A stretch of 43,233 bases of DNA from Bacteroidota bacterium (lineage in GTDB: Bacteria > Bacteroidota > Bacteroidia > SXHM01), in contig CANKAM010000030.1 of NCBI GenBank assembly GCA_947479755.1, positions 1 through 43,233 of the forward strand. Reading direction: 5' to 3'. A program made the position numbers and the translations under genes. Below, in pieces: positions 1 to 8,005 of the stretch (within the stretch, counting starts at the first letter, position 1; each line of letters opens with the position of its first letter). The notes beneath the pieces were generated by a model. It worked only from the letters and a program-made list of their open reading frames with translations. It was not told where the DNA came from and did not search any database.

Positions 1-401
1 CCAACGGCAAAATCGCAGATGTCAATCATTTCCTGCACTTCCCCCAATCCTTCCTGATAGCTTTTTCCCATTTCGTAGGAGACCAGCATACCAAGTTCAT
101 TTTTGTATTTGCGCAGTTCATCACCTATCTGGCGCACCACTTCACCGCGCTTAGGCGCAGGAACCATTCGCCATTCCTTAAATGCAGCTTCAGCAGTTTT
201 TATTACCGTTTCATAATCTTCGGGTGTGGCGGCATTTACGCTGGCAATCAATTCACCGGTAACAGGCGAAAATGAATCTATTTTATTGCCTTGTGTTTTA
301 AATGATTTTGTACCGGTGGAAGCGCCTGAATTTTCCTTTCCTATTTTGAAAAGTTCCAGAACTTCTGCTATGCCGGGTTTTGCGGTAAGGGTTGCGGACA
401 T
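1..401 (-). CDS. Aldehyde dehydrogenase, ALDH7 (antiquitin/aminoadipate-semialdehyde) type, N-terminal part
   Basis: Reading the minus strand from the ATG at 401 gives about 133 residues of an NAD-dependent aldehyde dehydrogenase; the gene continues past the left edge, so the catalytic Cys and Glu are outside the window. Visible are an FSPVTGE segment, a stretch of the type [18 protein letters not shown], and EMGK followed by [18 protein letters not shown]. The last block is characteristic of ALDH7, which oxidises alpha-aminoadipate semialdehyde in lysine breakdown. The family call is firm; the substrate is inferred from the subfamily. It is transcribed leftward, away from the neighbouring SRPBCC gene's stop with a 28-nt gap. 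Confidence 0.9.
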   Translation of the reverse strand, partial: MSATLTAKPGIAEVLELFKIGKENSGASTGTKSFKTQGNKIDSFSPVTGELIASVNAATPEDYETVIKTAEAAFKEWRMVPAPKRGEVVRQIGDELRKYKNELGMLVSYEMGKSYQEGLGEVQEMIDICDFAV

Positions 402-429
402 GGGGTGATGATTAAATGAGGGGGCGAAA

Positions 430-909
430 TTAGTAATTCTTCACCACCTCCCTCCACCTCTCCGTTTCCGCAAACTCCTTAATCATTTTATTACGCTCGG
501 TTAAAAGATTGGTAAGATAGTTTGTAAGAACTAATTTATTGGCAATGCTTCCCAAAATTCCCAGCGGAGATTCAAAATGAAAATCATCGGTCATAATGGT
601 GACCACACCTTCCTGTTTGAAATGATGCCGGTGGTGAATAGACTTAAATGCTCCTTCGAGCATTTCATCTGTAAATAAATTCGTGCGCTCAAACTCCGTA
701 ATTTTTGAACTCAGCTTTTGCCAAACCCCAAAATGTTTTGCACGCCAGGTTACGGTTTCATTTAAGCCAATCAAACCCGAGGTAGTTCCGGCTATGGCTT
801 CTTCCTGTGTGTTGCCGGTGCTTAGTTTGTGCAGGTCAATGCTTCGGGCAAGGTCAAAACAGCGCTCTATGGGGGCATTTATTCGGGTTTCGAGGTGGAT
901 TTTGGGCAT
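430..909 (-). CDS. SRPBCC (START/Bet v1-like) family protein
   Basis: A 159-residue protein beginning [24 protein letters not shown], the first strand and helix of the SRPBCC ligand-binding fold, in the COG4276-like branch. It has no signal peptide or membrane segment, so it should be cytosolic. Such proteins bind a hydrophobic ligand in a helix-grip pocket; no ligand can be read from the sequence. The ATG at 909 follows a TACCTTTG promoter -7 box by 13 nt on the minus strand, supporting this start. Its upstream side is a 21-bp minisatellite. Confidence 0.75.
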   Translation of the reverse strand: MPKIHLETRINAPIERCFDLARSIDLHKLSTGNTQEEAIAGTTSGLIGLNETVTWRAKHFGVWQKLSSKITEFERTNLFTDEMLEGAFKSIHHRHHFKQEGVVTIMTDDFHFESPLGILGSIANKLVLTNYLTNLLTERNKMIKEFAETERWREVVKNY

Positions 910-922
910 AATTAAGTATCAG

Positions 923-930
923 CAAAGGTA
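923..930 (-). promoter_or_regulatory. Bacteroidota -7 promoter box for the SRPBCC gene
   Basis: Minus-strand TACCTTTG matches the Bacteroidota TAnnTTTG -7 consensus exactly. It ends 13 nt before the ATG at 909. No TTTG -33 element is seen at the expected 17-23 nt spacing, so only the -7 half is supported. Confidence 0.5.
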
Positions 931-966
931 AAATAAGCTGACAAACCACTCCGTTGTTTGTAACTA

Positions 967-1113
967 AAACTTCGTTGTCCATTCCTGTAACTCCGTTGTC
1001 TATTTCTGTAACTCCGCTGTCTATTCCTGTAACTCCGTTGTCCATATCTATAACTCCGTTGTCCATTTCTATAACTCCGTTGTCCATATCTGTAAGTCAG
1101 ATGTCCATAACTG
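967..1113. repeat. 21-bp tandem minisatellite, about seven units
   Basis: Units start at 967, 988, 1009, 1030, 1051, 1072 and 1093. Five are close matches to TAACTCCGTTGTCCATTTCTG, and the first and last are degenerate; an older, decayed unit may precede 967. Because 21 is a multiple of three, several frames stay open on the minus strand and give heptapeptide repeats such as MDNGVIE. Differences between units fall on all codon positions and mostly change the residue, so a protein is not supported. The unit can be read as three related heptamers (for example TCCGTTG and TCCATTT). It fills most of the 291-nt gap between the divergent genes at 909 and 1201. Confidence 0.9.
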
Positions 1114-1168
1114 TCCACCTATTGTATAACTGAGTAAAAGTTTTTAATTTCGGAGCGTCAAATCACCA

Positions 1169-1186
1169 TCCCGCAGTATTGCGGGA
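1169..1186. repeat. Perfect hairpin upstream of the small unknown gene
   Basis: TCCCGCA at 1169-1175 pairs with TGCGGGA at 1180-1186 around a GTAT loop. It lies 14 nt before the ATG at 1201, within the likely leader. It could affect translation of that gene, or it may be a member of a palindromic intergenic repeat family; only one copy is visible here. Confidence 0.6.
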
Positions 1187-1200
1187 CACAAATTGAATAC

Positions 1201-1452
1201 ATGAAACAAATAACTAAGGAAGAAAAGGCGTCTTTTATCACCCGCCCTATGCGTAAACAGAGTATTATCCGCACTATGTTGCTTAACATGAAGGTGGGCG
1301 ATATCTATTTTATTGAATCGCAGGAATGGAAATGGACATCTGCCACACCGGCTTTTCTATGCCGCAGGATAGAAAAGGATACTGATTATAAATTTGAATG
1401 TGAAAAAGCCTTGCAGCCCAAAACAGGCTGGATAATTGAGCGTACAGTCTGA
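1201..1452 (+). CDS. Small conserved-looking protein of unknown function
   Basis: An 83-residue soluble protein starting MKQITKEEKASFITRPMRKQ. It is basic at the N-terminus, with a central KVGDIYFIESQEWKW segment and a C-terminal GWIIERTV. I recall similar short proteins ending in a Trp-containing strand in other Bacteroidota, but no named family. There is no signal peptide or membrane helix. It stands alone on the plus strand between the minisatellite and a convergent gene whose stop is 2 nt away. Coding is supported by ordinary amino-acid composition and a clean ATG; function is unknown. Confidence 0.65.
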   Translation: MKQITKEEKASFITRPMRKQSIIRTMLLNMKVGDIYFIESQEWKWTSATPAFLCRRIEKDTDYKFECEKALQPKTGWIIERTV

Positions 1453-1454
1453 AG

Positions 1455-1922
1455 TTACTCCTTGTCGCCTTCCTTAATAATTACTTCCACCTCTTTGTGC
1501 ATTTTGCACTCGCCTTTCATTGCACTGTCTTTGCAGCATTTCATGTTACATTCTTCGCCTTCTTTCATGCTGCATTTGCCGTCTTCGCCCATGTGAGGAC
1601 ATTCGCCTTTAACGCAACCGCCTTTCATGCATTTGCCTTCCATGCCGCCTTCTTTATGGCATTTTTTCATCATCTTGTGATGGTCGCCATCGCCCCCCAT
1701 CATCATTTCGCGGCTACATTCTTTTTTACATTTTTTGCCGCCATGTTCCATTTTATCCACACCGCGAAAAAGCTGGCAAGCAAGCACTAATACCGCAGTA
1801 AGCAGTACAAAGTAGGCAAGAATTTTAGAAAGAATTCCAAGATTTTCGTTGCGCACTTTTGCAAGCAGATGAACCGATGCAATAATTGCTAACAACGTTA
1901 CGGAGAGAGATAGAAAATACAT
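1455..1922 (-). CDS. Membrane protein with Cys/Met/His-rich tail, putative metal-binding
   Basis: The first ~50 of 155 residues form two hydrophobic helices, roughly residues 2-20 and 29-49. The rest is a hydrophilic tail rich in Lys, Met, His and Cys: eleven Cys in about 90 residues, with HHKMMKKCHK, KCCK and repeated (G/K)-x-C spacing, then an acidic end. Such composition fits soft-metal binding (copper, silver or zinc), which is inference from residues only. With two helices both ends should face the same side. The opposite-strand reading frame over the tail is a His/Phe/Ala-rich shadow. No metal transporter gene is adjacent. Confidence 0.65.
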   Translation of the reverse strand: MYFLSLSVTLLAIIASVHLLAKVRNENLGILSKILAYFVLLTAVLVLACQLFRGVDKMEHGGKKCKKECSREMMMGGDGDHHKMMKKCHKEGGMEGKCMKGGCVKGECPHMGEDGKCSMKEGEECNMKCCKDSAMKGECKMHKEVEVIIKEGDKE

Positions 1923-1967
1923 GGCGTTTTGTTTTTAAGGGTTAATAATGAAGTACGAATTTATGAA

Positions 1968-2363
1968 TTATTCAATCGGTGGCGGCTGAATCATATCCTT
2001 TCTTACAAAGGCATAAGGAAACTCAACATTAATACTGTTCAAAAATTTGCGGGCTTCCAGCTTGGTGCGAAAATCACCCACACGCACAATAAAGTTAGGA
2101 TTATTAAAATCAAGGTAGGCGGGAATATCAGGGTATTTACTTACAAAAGACGAACGTTTTTCGTTGGCACGCTCGCGTGCACCGTTTCCCGAATCAGAAA
2201 AAATCTGAACCCTGAAACCGGGAAAACCTTTGCCTTCTGAATTAGCTTTTATATGCTTTTTAACCAGTAAATCAATTGTAGGGTCGGCAACAACGATTAC
2301 CTGAGCAGAAGAAATTTTTGCTGAAAGCAAAAAAAGAAAAAGAAAAATGGTTCTTGAAATCAT
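1968..2363 (-). CDS. Secreted SPOR-domain protein
   Basis: 131 residues from the ATG at 2363. A signal peptide (MISRTIFLFLFLLSAKISSAQ) is followed by a SPOR-like domain of ~100 residues: GFRVQIFSDSG at the start and FIVRVGDFRTKLEARKFLNSI in the second half are the two strand-helix elements of that fold. SPOR domains bind glycan strands lacking stem peptides, often at division sites. The longer frame from 2411 is rejected because a -7 promoter box (2375-2382) lies inside that extension and the signal peptide begins at 2363. Confidence 0.85.
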   Translation of the reverse strand: MISRTIFLFLFLLSAKISSAQVIVVADPTIDLLVKKHIKANSEGKGFPGFRVQIFSDSGNGARERANEKRSSFVSKYPDIPAYLDFNNPNFIVRVGDFRTKLEARKFLNSINVEFPYAFVRKDMIQPPPIE

Positions 2364-2374
2364 AGGATACGCCA

Positions 2375-2382
2375 CAAATGTA
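2375..2382 (-). promoter_or_regulatory. -7 promoter box for the SPOR gene
   Basis: Minus-strand TACATTTG is an exact TAnnTTTG match, 11 nt before the ATG at 2363. It decides the start, since the upstream in-frame start at 2411 would lie ahead of the transcription start. Confidence 0.55.
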
Positions 2383-2404
2383 AAACTAAAAGCGGAAGAA
2401 AAGT

Positions 2405-2463
2405 TTGCCACTGATTCACAGATTTTTTTAATGCTTTAGTTTTAATCTGTGAATCTGTGGCAA
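2405..2463. repeat. 20-bp inverted repeat of the CACAGATT family (copy 1)
   Basis: Arms 2405-2424 (TTGCCACTGATTCACAGATT) and 2444-2463 are complementary at 19 of 20 positions with a 19-nt loop. A clearly related inverted repeat is at 10928-10980. It lies between the divergent SPOR and ABC ATPase genes. No coding potential. Confidence 0.85.
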
Positions 2464-2533
2464 TTTTATGCTAATAATTATGCCATTATTTCAGCACGTT
2501 TATTTTTTACCTTCGCAGCAAGAAAAATCTCCC

Positions 2534-3247
2534 TTGGAAAATATTATAAAAATAACAAACATCGCGCGGCACTATACCATTGGCACCGAGCTGGTGAAGG
2601 CGCTGAACGATGTTTCGATCAACATCAACAAGAACGAATATGTGGCGCTCATGGGTCCTTCAGGTTCGGGAAAATCAACGCTCATGAATATTCTTGGGTG
2701 CCTTGATACGCCTACTGCCGGAAGCTATGTGCTGAACGGAACAGACGTAAGTAAACTGCAGGATAACGACCTTGCCGAAATCAGAAATAAAGAAATTGGT
2801 TTCGTATTTCAGACCTTTAATTTATTGCCGCGCTCTACCGCACTGGAGAACGTAATGCTGCCTTTGATTTATGCAGGAATGGGCAAAGCCGATAGAATAA
2901 TCCGTGCGCAGGAAGTATTGAAACAGGTTGGTCTTGCCGACCGTGTAAAGCACCAGCCCAACGAGCTTTCGGGCGGACAGCGTCAGCGTGTAGCAGTTGC
3001 TCGCGCATTGGTAAATCATCCTTCTATTATTCTTGCCGATGAGCCAACGGGAAATCTTGACTCGAAAACCTCGGTTGAAATTATGGGTTTGTTTGAAGAA
3101 ATCCATCGTCAGGGAAATACCATCATTGTAGTAACGCACGAAGAAGATATTGCCAAACATGCTCATCGCATTGTGCGCCTGAAAGATGGTTTTGTAGAAT
3201 CAGACCAGTTGAATCCAAACATTACAAGAGTTTTAGCAAAAGCATAA
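2534..3247 (+). CDS. ABC transporter ATP-binding protein, MacB/LolD type
   Basis: 237 residues from a TTG at 2534. In order: Walker [11 protein letters not shown]-loop VFQTFNLLP, signature [15 protein letters not shown], Walker [13 protein letters not shown] and switch His in VTHEED, all intact. The NLLP and DEPTGNLDS forms are typical of the MacB/LolD/FtsE group that powers lipoprotein or substrate extrusion. No permease gene is adjacent, so it is an orphan ATPase here. The frame is open upstream to an ATG at 2468, but that stretch spans a possible -7 box (TACCTTCG, 2508-2515) and is unlike the family N-terminus, so TTG is preferred. The stop is immediately followed by the amt ATG. Confidence 0.9.
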   Translation: MENIIKITNIARHYTIGTELVKALNDVSININKNEYVALMGPSGSGKSTLMNILGCLDTPTAGSYVLNGTDVSKLQDNDLAEIRNKEIGFVFQTFNLLPRSTALENVMLPLIYAGMGKADRIIRAQEVLKQVGLADRVKHQPNELSGGQRQRVAVARALVNHPSIILADEPTGNLDSKTSVEIMGLFEEIHRQGNTIIVVTHEEDIAKHAHRIVRLKDGFVESDQLNPNITRVLAKA

Positions 3248-4582
3248 ATGAAAGAAAAAGAACGAAAGAAAAAGTACGGAACCATAGCTTTTATTTTGCT
3301 TTTTGCCTTGAGTTTACTCATGGCATTTTATCCTGCTAATCACCCCGAAGCAGCAGAAGGAGCAATAGATACGGGAAATCTTGCCTGGATAATTACTGCA
3401 TCAGCTTTTGTATTAATCATGACTCCCGGCCTTTCCTTTTTCTACGGTGGAATGGTAAAACCTAAGAATATTATTTCCACCATGCTGCAAAGTTTTATTG
3501 CATTAGGCGTTATCAGTATTTTATGGTTCACTGTTGGTTTCAGTCTTGCCTTTGGCGACAGCATCGGAGGATTTATAGGCAACCCGATGACCTATTTTCT
3601 TTTTAATAATGTGGGTACCGCACCGCATCCTATAATTGGAAGCACTGTTCCTTTTGTATTGTTTGCCGCGTTTCAATTGAAGTTTGCCATTATCACTCCT
3701 GCGCTCATCACCGGCTCGTTTGCTGAACGTGTGCGTTTCTGGAGTTATTTAATTTTCATCACACTTTTCAGTTTGCTTATCTATTGTCCGCTTGCCCACT
3801 GGACCTGGCACCCCGATGGATTTTTGTTCAAATGGGGCGTACTTGATTTTGCAGGAGGAACTGTTGTTCACATCTCGGCAGGCTTTGCCGCACTTGCAGG
3901 TGCAATGGTATTGGGAAGAAGAAAATCGCATTTGGTGAAAGAAGAATTTTCACCTGTTAATATTCCGTATGTAATTCTCGGAACAGGTTTGCTTTGGTTT
4001 GGTTGGTTTGGATTTAATGCCGGTTCTGCTCTTGGGGCAAACTCGTTGGCGGTAACTGCTTTCATTAATACCAACCTTGCTTCGGCAGCCGCTATGCTTG
4101 CATGGGTGCTTTTAGATGCCATGCGCGGAAGAAAGCCATCAGCGTTGGGAGCTTGTATTGGTGCGGTGGTAGGCTTGGTTGCTATAACACCCGCAGCAGG
4201 TTTTGTAGAATATGGTCCGGGGATCTTTATTGGTGTTATTGCAGCGGTGGTCAGCAATTATGCAGTTCACTGGAAAGAAACAAAATCAACCTTAGATGAT
4301 ACGCTGGATGTTTTTCCCTGCCACGGTGTTGGCGGAATTGTGGGGATGATTGCAACTGCCATTTTTGCAAAAGAAGGCGGAGTAATCACCGGCTCGTTTG
4401 AATTATTGAAATATCATCTTTTAGCATTGGTCATTGTTTCGCTATTTACTTTTTTTGGTTCGGTCTTGATTTTTAAACTCACGAACTTTATCACCCCTTT
4501 GCGTGTTAGAGAAGAACAAGAACTGATGGGGCTGGATTTAAGTCAGCACAAGGAATCGGTTTTCATGGCAAATCAGAACTAA
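3248..4582 (+). CDS. amt: Ammonium transporter (Amt)
   Basis: 444 residues with about 11-12 hydrophobic helices. Family features are visible: FFYGGMVKPKNIISTMLQS near the N-terminus, the first pore His in GGTVVHISAGFAAL, WFGWFGFNAGSALGAN, and the second pore His in FPCHGVGGIVGMI, with the Amt C-terminal tail. It conducts ammonium across the inner membrane. There is no glnK/PII gene alongside, which is the commoner partner. It follows the ABC ATPase with no gap and its stop overlaps the next ATG by one base, implying co-transcription and translational coupling. Confidence 0.95.
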   Translation: MKEKERKKKYGTIAFILLFALSLLMAFYPANHPEAAEGAIDTGNLAWIITASAFVLIMTPGLSFFYGGMVKPKNIISTMLQSFIALGVISILWFTVGFSLAFGDSIGGFIGNPMTYFLFNNVGTAPHPIIGSTVPFVLFAAFQLKFAIITPALITGSFAERVRFWSYLIFITLFSLLIYCPLAHWTWHPDGFLFKWGVLDFAGGTVVHISAGFAALAGAMVLGRRKSHLVKEEFSPVNIPYVILGTGLLWFGWFGFNAGSALGANSLAVTAFINTNLASAAAMLAWVLLDAMRGRKPSALGACIGAVVGLVAITPAAGFVEYGPGIFIGVIAAVVSNYAVHWKETKSTLDDTLDVFPCHGVGGIVGMIATAIFAKEGGVITGSFELLKYHLLALVIVSLFTFFGSVLIFKLTNFITPLRVREEQELMGLDLSQHKESVFMANQN

Positions 4583-5133
4583 TGAAAATTTACACAAAAA
4601 CAGGCGACAAAGGAACCACTGCTCTCTTCGGTGGCAAGCGCGTTTCAAAAAGCAATATACGAATTGAAGCCTACGGAACAGTAGATGAACTCAACTCCTA
4701 CATCGGGTTGATTCGTTTCAAAGACATTGATGCACGAGCTATAGAAACACTTGGTGAAATTCAGGACAGACTCTTTACACTTGGTTCTATTCTTGCCTCC
4801 GAGCCCGGAAAAAATAATTTGAAAGTTCCCGATTTACACGAAGGAGATGTTGAACTTTTAGAAAATGAAATTGACAAAATGAATGAAACATTACCTGAAC
4901 TGAAAGCATTTATTTTACCAGGCGGAAATGATGCAATCGGCTTTTGTCATGTTGCTCGTTGTGTATGCCGCAGAGCGGAAAGAGATACGGTTCATCTTGC
5001 CGAAACAGAAACAGTTCCTGTCATCGTTATCAAGTATCTCAACCGCCTCTCCGACTATCTTTTTGTGCTTTCACGCAAACTTACCTACGATGCAAACTTG
5101 CGTGAAACGCCTTGGAAGCCCCGTATTCAGTAA
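4582..5133 (+). CDS. Cob(I)alamin adenosyltransferase, PduO type
   Basis: 183 residues, full family length. The N-terminus MKIYTKTGDKGTTALFGG carries the ATP-binding TKxGDxGxT motif, followed by RIEAYGTVDELNSYIG; the C-terminal helix has CRRAERD and YLNRLSDYLFVLSR, which hold conserved Arg, Asn and Asp residues. It transfers adenosyl from ATP to corrinoid, giving adenosylcobalamin in the cytosol. The ATG overlaps the amt stop (TAATG). No B12-dependent enzyme is in the window, so the link to ammonium transport is unexplained. Confidence 0.95.
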   Translation: MKIYTKTGDKGTTALFGGKRVSKSNIRIEAYGTVDELNSYIGLIRFKDIDARAIETLGEIQDRLFTLGSILASEPGKNNLKVPDLHEGDVELLENEIDKMNETLPELKAFILPGGNDAIGFCHVARCVCRRAERDTVHLAETETVPVIVIKYLNRLSDYLFVLSRKLTYDANLRETPWKPRIQ

Positions 5134-5180
5134 GGTTTTCACAAAATTTTCACAACTATTTTTTTGTATCATATAATTTT

Positions 5181-5188
5181 TACTTTTG
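5181..5188 (+). promoter_or_regulatory. -7 promoter box for the DUF2795 gene
   Basis: TACTTTTG matches TAnnTTTG exactly. A TTTG at 5163-5166 could be the -33 element but the spacing of 14 nt is short. The implied leader before the ATG at 5264 is about 70 nt. Confidence 0.5.
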
Positions 5189-5263
5189 CGGACTTGTAAA
5201 AAGTGAATTTGTAAAAACATTGCTTCAACAAATCATCGTTGAATCGTTTAAAAATATAGAACT

Positions 5264-5485
5264 ATGTATTGGACATTAGAATTAGCATCGTATCTTGAAG
5301 ATGCACCCTGGCCTGCCACAAAAGACGAGTTAATTGATTACGCCATGCGTTCAGGAGCACCATTGGAAGTGATGGAAAATCTTCAGGAAATTGAAGACGA
5401 AGGCGAAGTGTACGATACCATTGAAGACATCTGGCCGGATTACCCTACCAAAGACGATTTTTTCTTTAACGAGGACGAATACTAA
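5264..5485 (+). CDS. DUF2795-type small acidic protein
   Basis: 73 residues, strongly acidic, with MYWTLELASYLEDAPWPATKDELIDYAMRSGAP and then EVMENLQEI. This pattern (helical domain with WPATKDELIDYA and a Gly-Ala/Ser turn) matches the DUF2795 family, common in Bacteroidota and of unknown function. No signal peptide, so cytosolic. It has its own promoter box and ends at a strong terminator shared with pheT, making it monocistronic. Confidence 0.85.
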   Translation: MYWTLELASYLEDAPWPATKDELIDYAMRSGAPLEVMENLQEIEDEGEVYDTIEDIWPDYPTKDDFFFNEDEY

Positions 5486-5494
5486 AGTCCGAGC

Positions 5495-5545
5495 TATAAA
5501 ACAAAAAGGGATGAAACCACAGGTTTCATCCCTTTTTGTTTTATA
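5495..5545. terminator. Bidirectional terminator between DUF2795 gene and pheT
   Basis: A 24-bp perfectly paired stem (arms 5495-5518 and 5522-5545), with a GGGATGAAACC core flanked by A- and T-tracts on both sides, sits between convergent genes. The T-tract in each direction fits intrinsic termination for both. Confidence 0.92.
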
Positions 5546-5554
5546 TGAATTGTA

Positions 5555-7996
5555 TTAGCGAATTGTCGCTCCAAGATTTTCTTTCAATGTTGCCGCTACT
5601 TTCTCCATCACCTTGCTAATCGTTTTATCATTCAATGTAGCTTTCTCATCTTGAATGATAAATGAAATAGCGTAAGATTTTTTTCCCGGCTCTAAGTTTT
5701 TTCCTTCATAAACATCAAACAGGTTCACTTCTTTCAAAAGAGTTCTCTCAGTTTTGAAAGCAAGTTCTTTTATGTCGGTATAACGCACTTGTTTATCAAC
5801 CAGCAAAGCCAAATCCCTTCGCACAGATGGGTAAACCGGCACTTCAGTATATTTTACAGAAACTTTTTTTACCTGATTTAAAATTTCATCCCAGTCAAAA
5901 TCGGCATAAAAAACTTCCTGGTCTATATCCAATTTTTTCAGAACTAATTTTTTCACTTCTCCGAATTCAACAACTTTTTTCTTTGCTGATTCATAGGTTA
6001 TGGAATAAGAAAAAAGTTGAGAAGTATTGTCTGCACTTACTTCCTTAGTTTCAATGCCCATCTTTGTTAATACAGATTCGACCATGCCTTTGAGTTGAAA
6101 AAAGTTCACGTTATCAGCATTGACGTTCCAGCCTTCCTGTTGTTTTCTTCCAGTTATAAGAATTGAAAGCCTGTTCTTCTCCGTATATTTCCATTCGCCT
6201 GAATCGCTAAGGTGATAAGTTTTCCCGAACTCATAAAACTTCAAATCAGGATTTTTGCGGTTGATGTTGTGTGAAATCATTTCCAATCCGTTGAAAAGCA
6301 AAGTCTGGCGCATCACATTTAAATCGCTACTCAACGGATTCAGGACGTGAACATTTTTTGCTCTTTCTGTTTCACCCAACAGTTCTGAATATTTTTCTGC
6401 TGTCAGCGAGTTGCACATTATTTCTGTAAAACCTTTAGCAGTCAGCAAATCAGAAATTGTATTCTTCACTTTCTCTGCATCAGGCTTTGTGGAATACGAA
6501 ATAGAAGAACGGAGCAATGAGGAAATCTCAACATTATTGTAACCATAAACGCGGAGAATCTCTTCAATCACATCCACCTCGCGCGTTACATCTGCTTTGA
6601 AAGGAGGAATAGAAAGCTGTAAACCTGTTTCAGTTTCCTTTTTAATTTCAATCTGTAAATCGCGAAGAATATTTTTGATTATTTCTTTTGGCAATGCTTT
6701 TCCGATAAGTCTTTCGCAATTGGTGTATGAAAAATCTATTTTGAAATTTTCTATTGCTCTCGGATAAACATCAACAATAGAAGAAGAAATTTTTCCTCCT
6801 GCAATTTCTTTTATCAAAAGCGCAGCACGCTTCAAAGCATACACAGTAATATTTGGGTCAGCGCCCCGCTCAAAACGGAATGAAGCATCTGTTTTCAGTC
6901 CATGCAAGCGTGATGTTTTACGGATAGAAACAGAATTGAAATAAGCACTTTCCAAAAATATATTTTTTGTTTCTGCACTAATTCCTGATTTCAAACCACC
7001 GAAAACTCCGGCAATGCACATGCCTTCATCTGCATTGCAAATCATCAAATCGTTTGATGATAGCTCACGTTCTATTCCGTCAAGTGTGATGAACTTTGTG
7101 CCTTGCTTCATTTTTTTTACCACTACTATGTTACCGGTAACCTTGTCTGCATCAAATGCATGGAGCGGTTGCCCGAACTCGTGTAAAACAAAATTGGTTG
7201 CATCTACAATATTATTAATCGGTTTCAACCCGATTGATTTCAATCGTGTCTGCAACCATTCAGGAGAATCTTTTATTTCAACACCAGAAATTGTTACACC
7301 CGAATAACGCGGACATGCTTCAGCATCTTCAACAACCACTTCAATTTTCAGACTTTCATTGTCAATAGAAAAATTTTCAACAGCAGGCATCTTGATTCTT
7401 GCATCTTGATTCTTGCCTCCATTAATTACAGCAGTCAAATCTCTCGCCACACCAATATGAGAAGCCGCATCAGAACGGTTTGGCGTTAATCCGATTTCAA
7501 GAACATAATCATCCTCAATTCCAAAATATTCTTTTGCATGTGTTCCCACTTTTGCAGTTGCATCCAGCACCATAATTCCTGCATGGCTTGAACCTAAACC
7601 AATTTCATCTTCAGCACAAATCATTCCTTCCGAAGCAGCACCACGTATTTTTGATTTTTTAATTTGAAAAGGTTCACCTGTTAAAGGATGGACAGTTGCA
7701 CCAACTGTTGCCACAATTACCTTTTGTCCTGCTTCAACATTGGGCGCACCGCAAACGATGTTCAGTAATTCAGCAGCACCAACATCCACTTTTGTAACAC
7801 TCAAACGGTCGGCATCAGGATGTTTTTCTCTTTCTTTTACTTCACCAATTACCAAACCTTCAAGCCCGCCTTTCACTGATTGGAACTTTTCTGTACTCTC
7901 TACTTCTAAGCCACATGCGGTAAGCAACGCAGCAGTTTCTTCTGCAGAAATTTTTAAGTCAATATACTTTTTAAGCCAGTTGTAAGAAATCTTCAT
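5555..7996 (-). CDS. pheT: Phenylalanine--tRNA ligase, beta subunit
   Basis: 813 residues, normal for bacterial PheT. Starts MKISYNWLKKYIDL. An EMAP-type tRNA-binding domain follows (about 42-150, with HPDADRLSVTKVDVG and IVCGAPN), then the B3/B4 editing region (GLTPNRSDAASHIGVARDL; NNIVDATNFVLHEFGQPLHAFD), the B5 domain (DVTREVDVIEEILRVYGYNN), a catalytic-like core, and a C-terminal FDX-ACB domain (YPSVRRDLALLVD). It pairs with PheS to charge tRNA-Phe; pheS is not in the window. Residues ~193-201 (KNQDARIKM) are encoded by a heptamer repeat array, in a loop between the EMAP and B3/B4 domains. Three nucleotides more distant neighbours are separate units: it ends at the shared terminator. Confidence 0.97.
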   Translation of the reverse strand: MKISYNWLKKYIDLKISAEETAALLTACGLEVESTEKFQSVKGGLEGLVIGEVKEREKHPDADRLSVTKVDVGAAELLNIVCGAPNVEAGQKVIVATVGATVHPLTGEPFQIKKSKIRGAASEGMICAEDEIGLGSSHAGIMVLDATAKVGTHAKEYFGIEDDYVLEIGLTPNRSDAASHIGVARDLTAVINGGKNQDARIKMPAVENFSIDNESLKIEVVVEDAEACPRYSGVTISGVEIKDSPEWLQTRLKSIGLKPINNIVDATNFVLHEFGQPLHAFDADKVTGNIVVVKKMKQGTKFITLDGIERELSSNDLMICNADEGMCIAGVFGGLKSGISAETKNIFLESAYFNSVSIRKTSRLHGLKTDASFRFERGADPNITVYALKRAALLIKEIAGGKISSSIVDVYPRAIENFKIDFSYTNCERLIGKALPKEIIKNILRDLQIEIKKETETGLQLSIPPFKADVTREVDVIEEILRVYGYNNVEISSLLRSSISYSTKPDAEKVKNTISDLLTAKGFTEIMCNSLTAEKYSELLGETERAKNVHVLNPLSSDLNVMRQTLLFNGLEMISHNINRKNPDLKFYEFGKTYHLSDSGEWKYTEKNRLSILITGRKQQEGWNVNADNVNFFQLKGMVESVLTKMGIETKEVSADNTSQLFSYSITYESAKKKVVEFGEVKKLVLKKLDIDQEVFYADFDWDEILNQVKKVSVKYTEVPVYPSVRRDLALLVDKQVRYTDIKELAFKTERTLLKEVNLFDVYEGKNLEPGKKSYAISFIIQDEKATLNDKTISKVMEKVAATLKENLGATIR
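7392..7419. repeat. Heptamer tandem array (TTGNNTC x4) inside pheT
   Basis: Four consecutive 7-bp units on the plus strand: TTGATTC, TTGCATC, TTGATTC, TTGCCTC; the flanking CATC suggests a partial fifth. It encodes part of a PheT linker and keeps the frame. Same architecture, different sequence, as arrays at 25349, 34261 and 41939. Confidence 0.8.
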
Positions 7997-8005
7997 AAAA
8001 TGTTT

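Noticed and set aside
854-1118. Minus-strand frames with MDNGV and RSYRNGQ repeats as proteins
   Set aside because: Both frames stay open only because the 21-bp unit is a multiple of three; substitutions show no synonymous bias.
1497-1790. Plus-strand His/Phe/Ala-rich frame
   Set aside because: It is the reverse of the Cys/Met-rich tail gene and has no family features.
2468-2533. Upstream ATG for the ABC ATPase
   Set aside because: The extra 22 residues do not resemble the family and span a candidate -7 box; TTG 2534 fits better.
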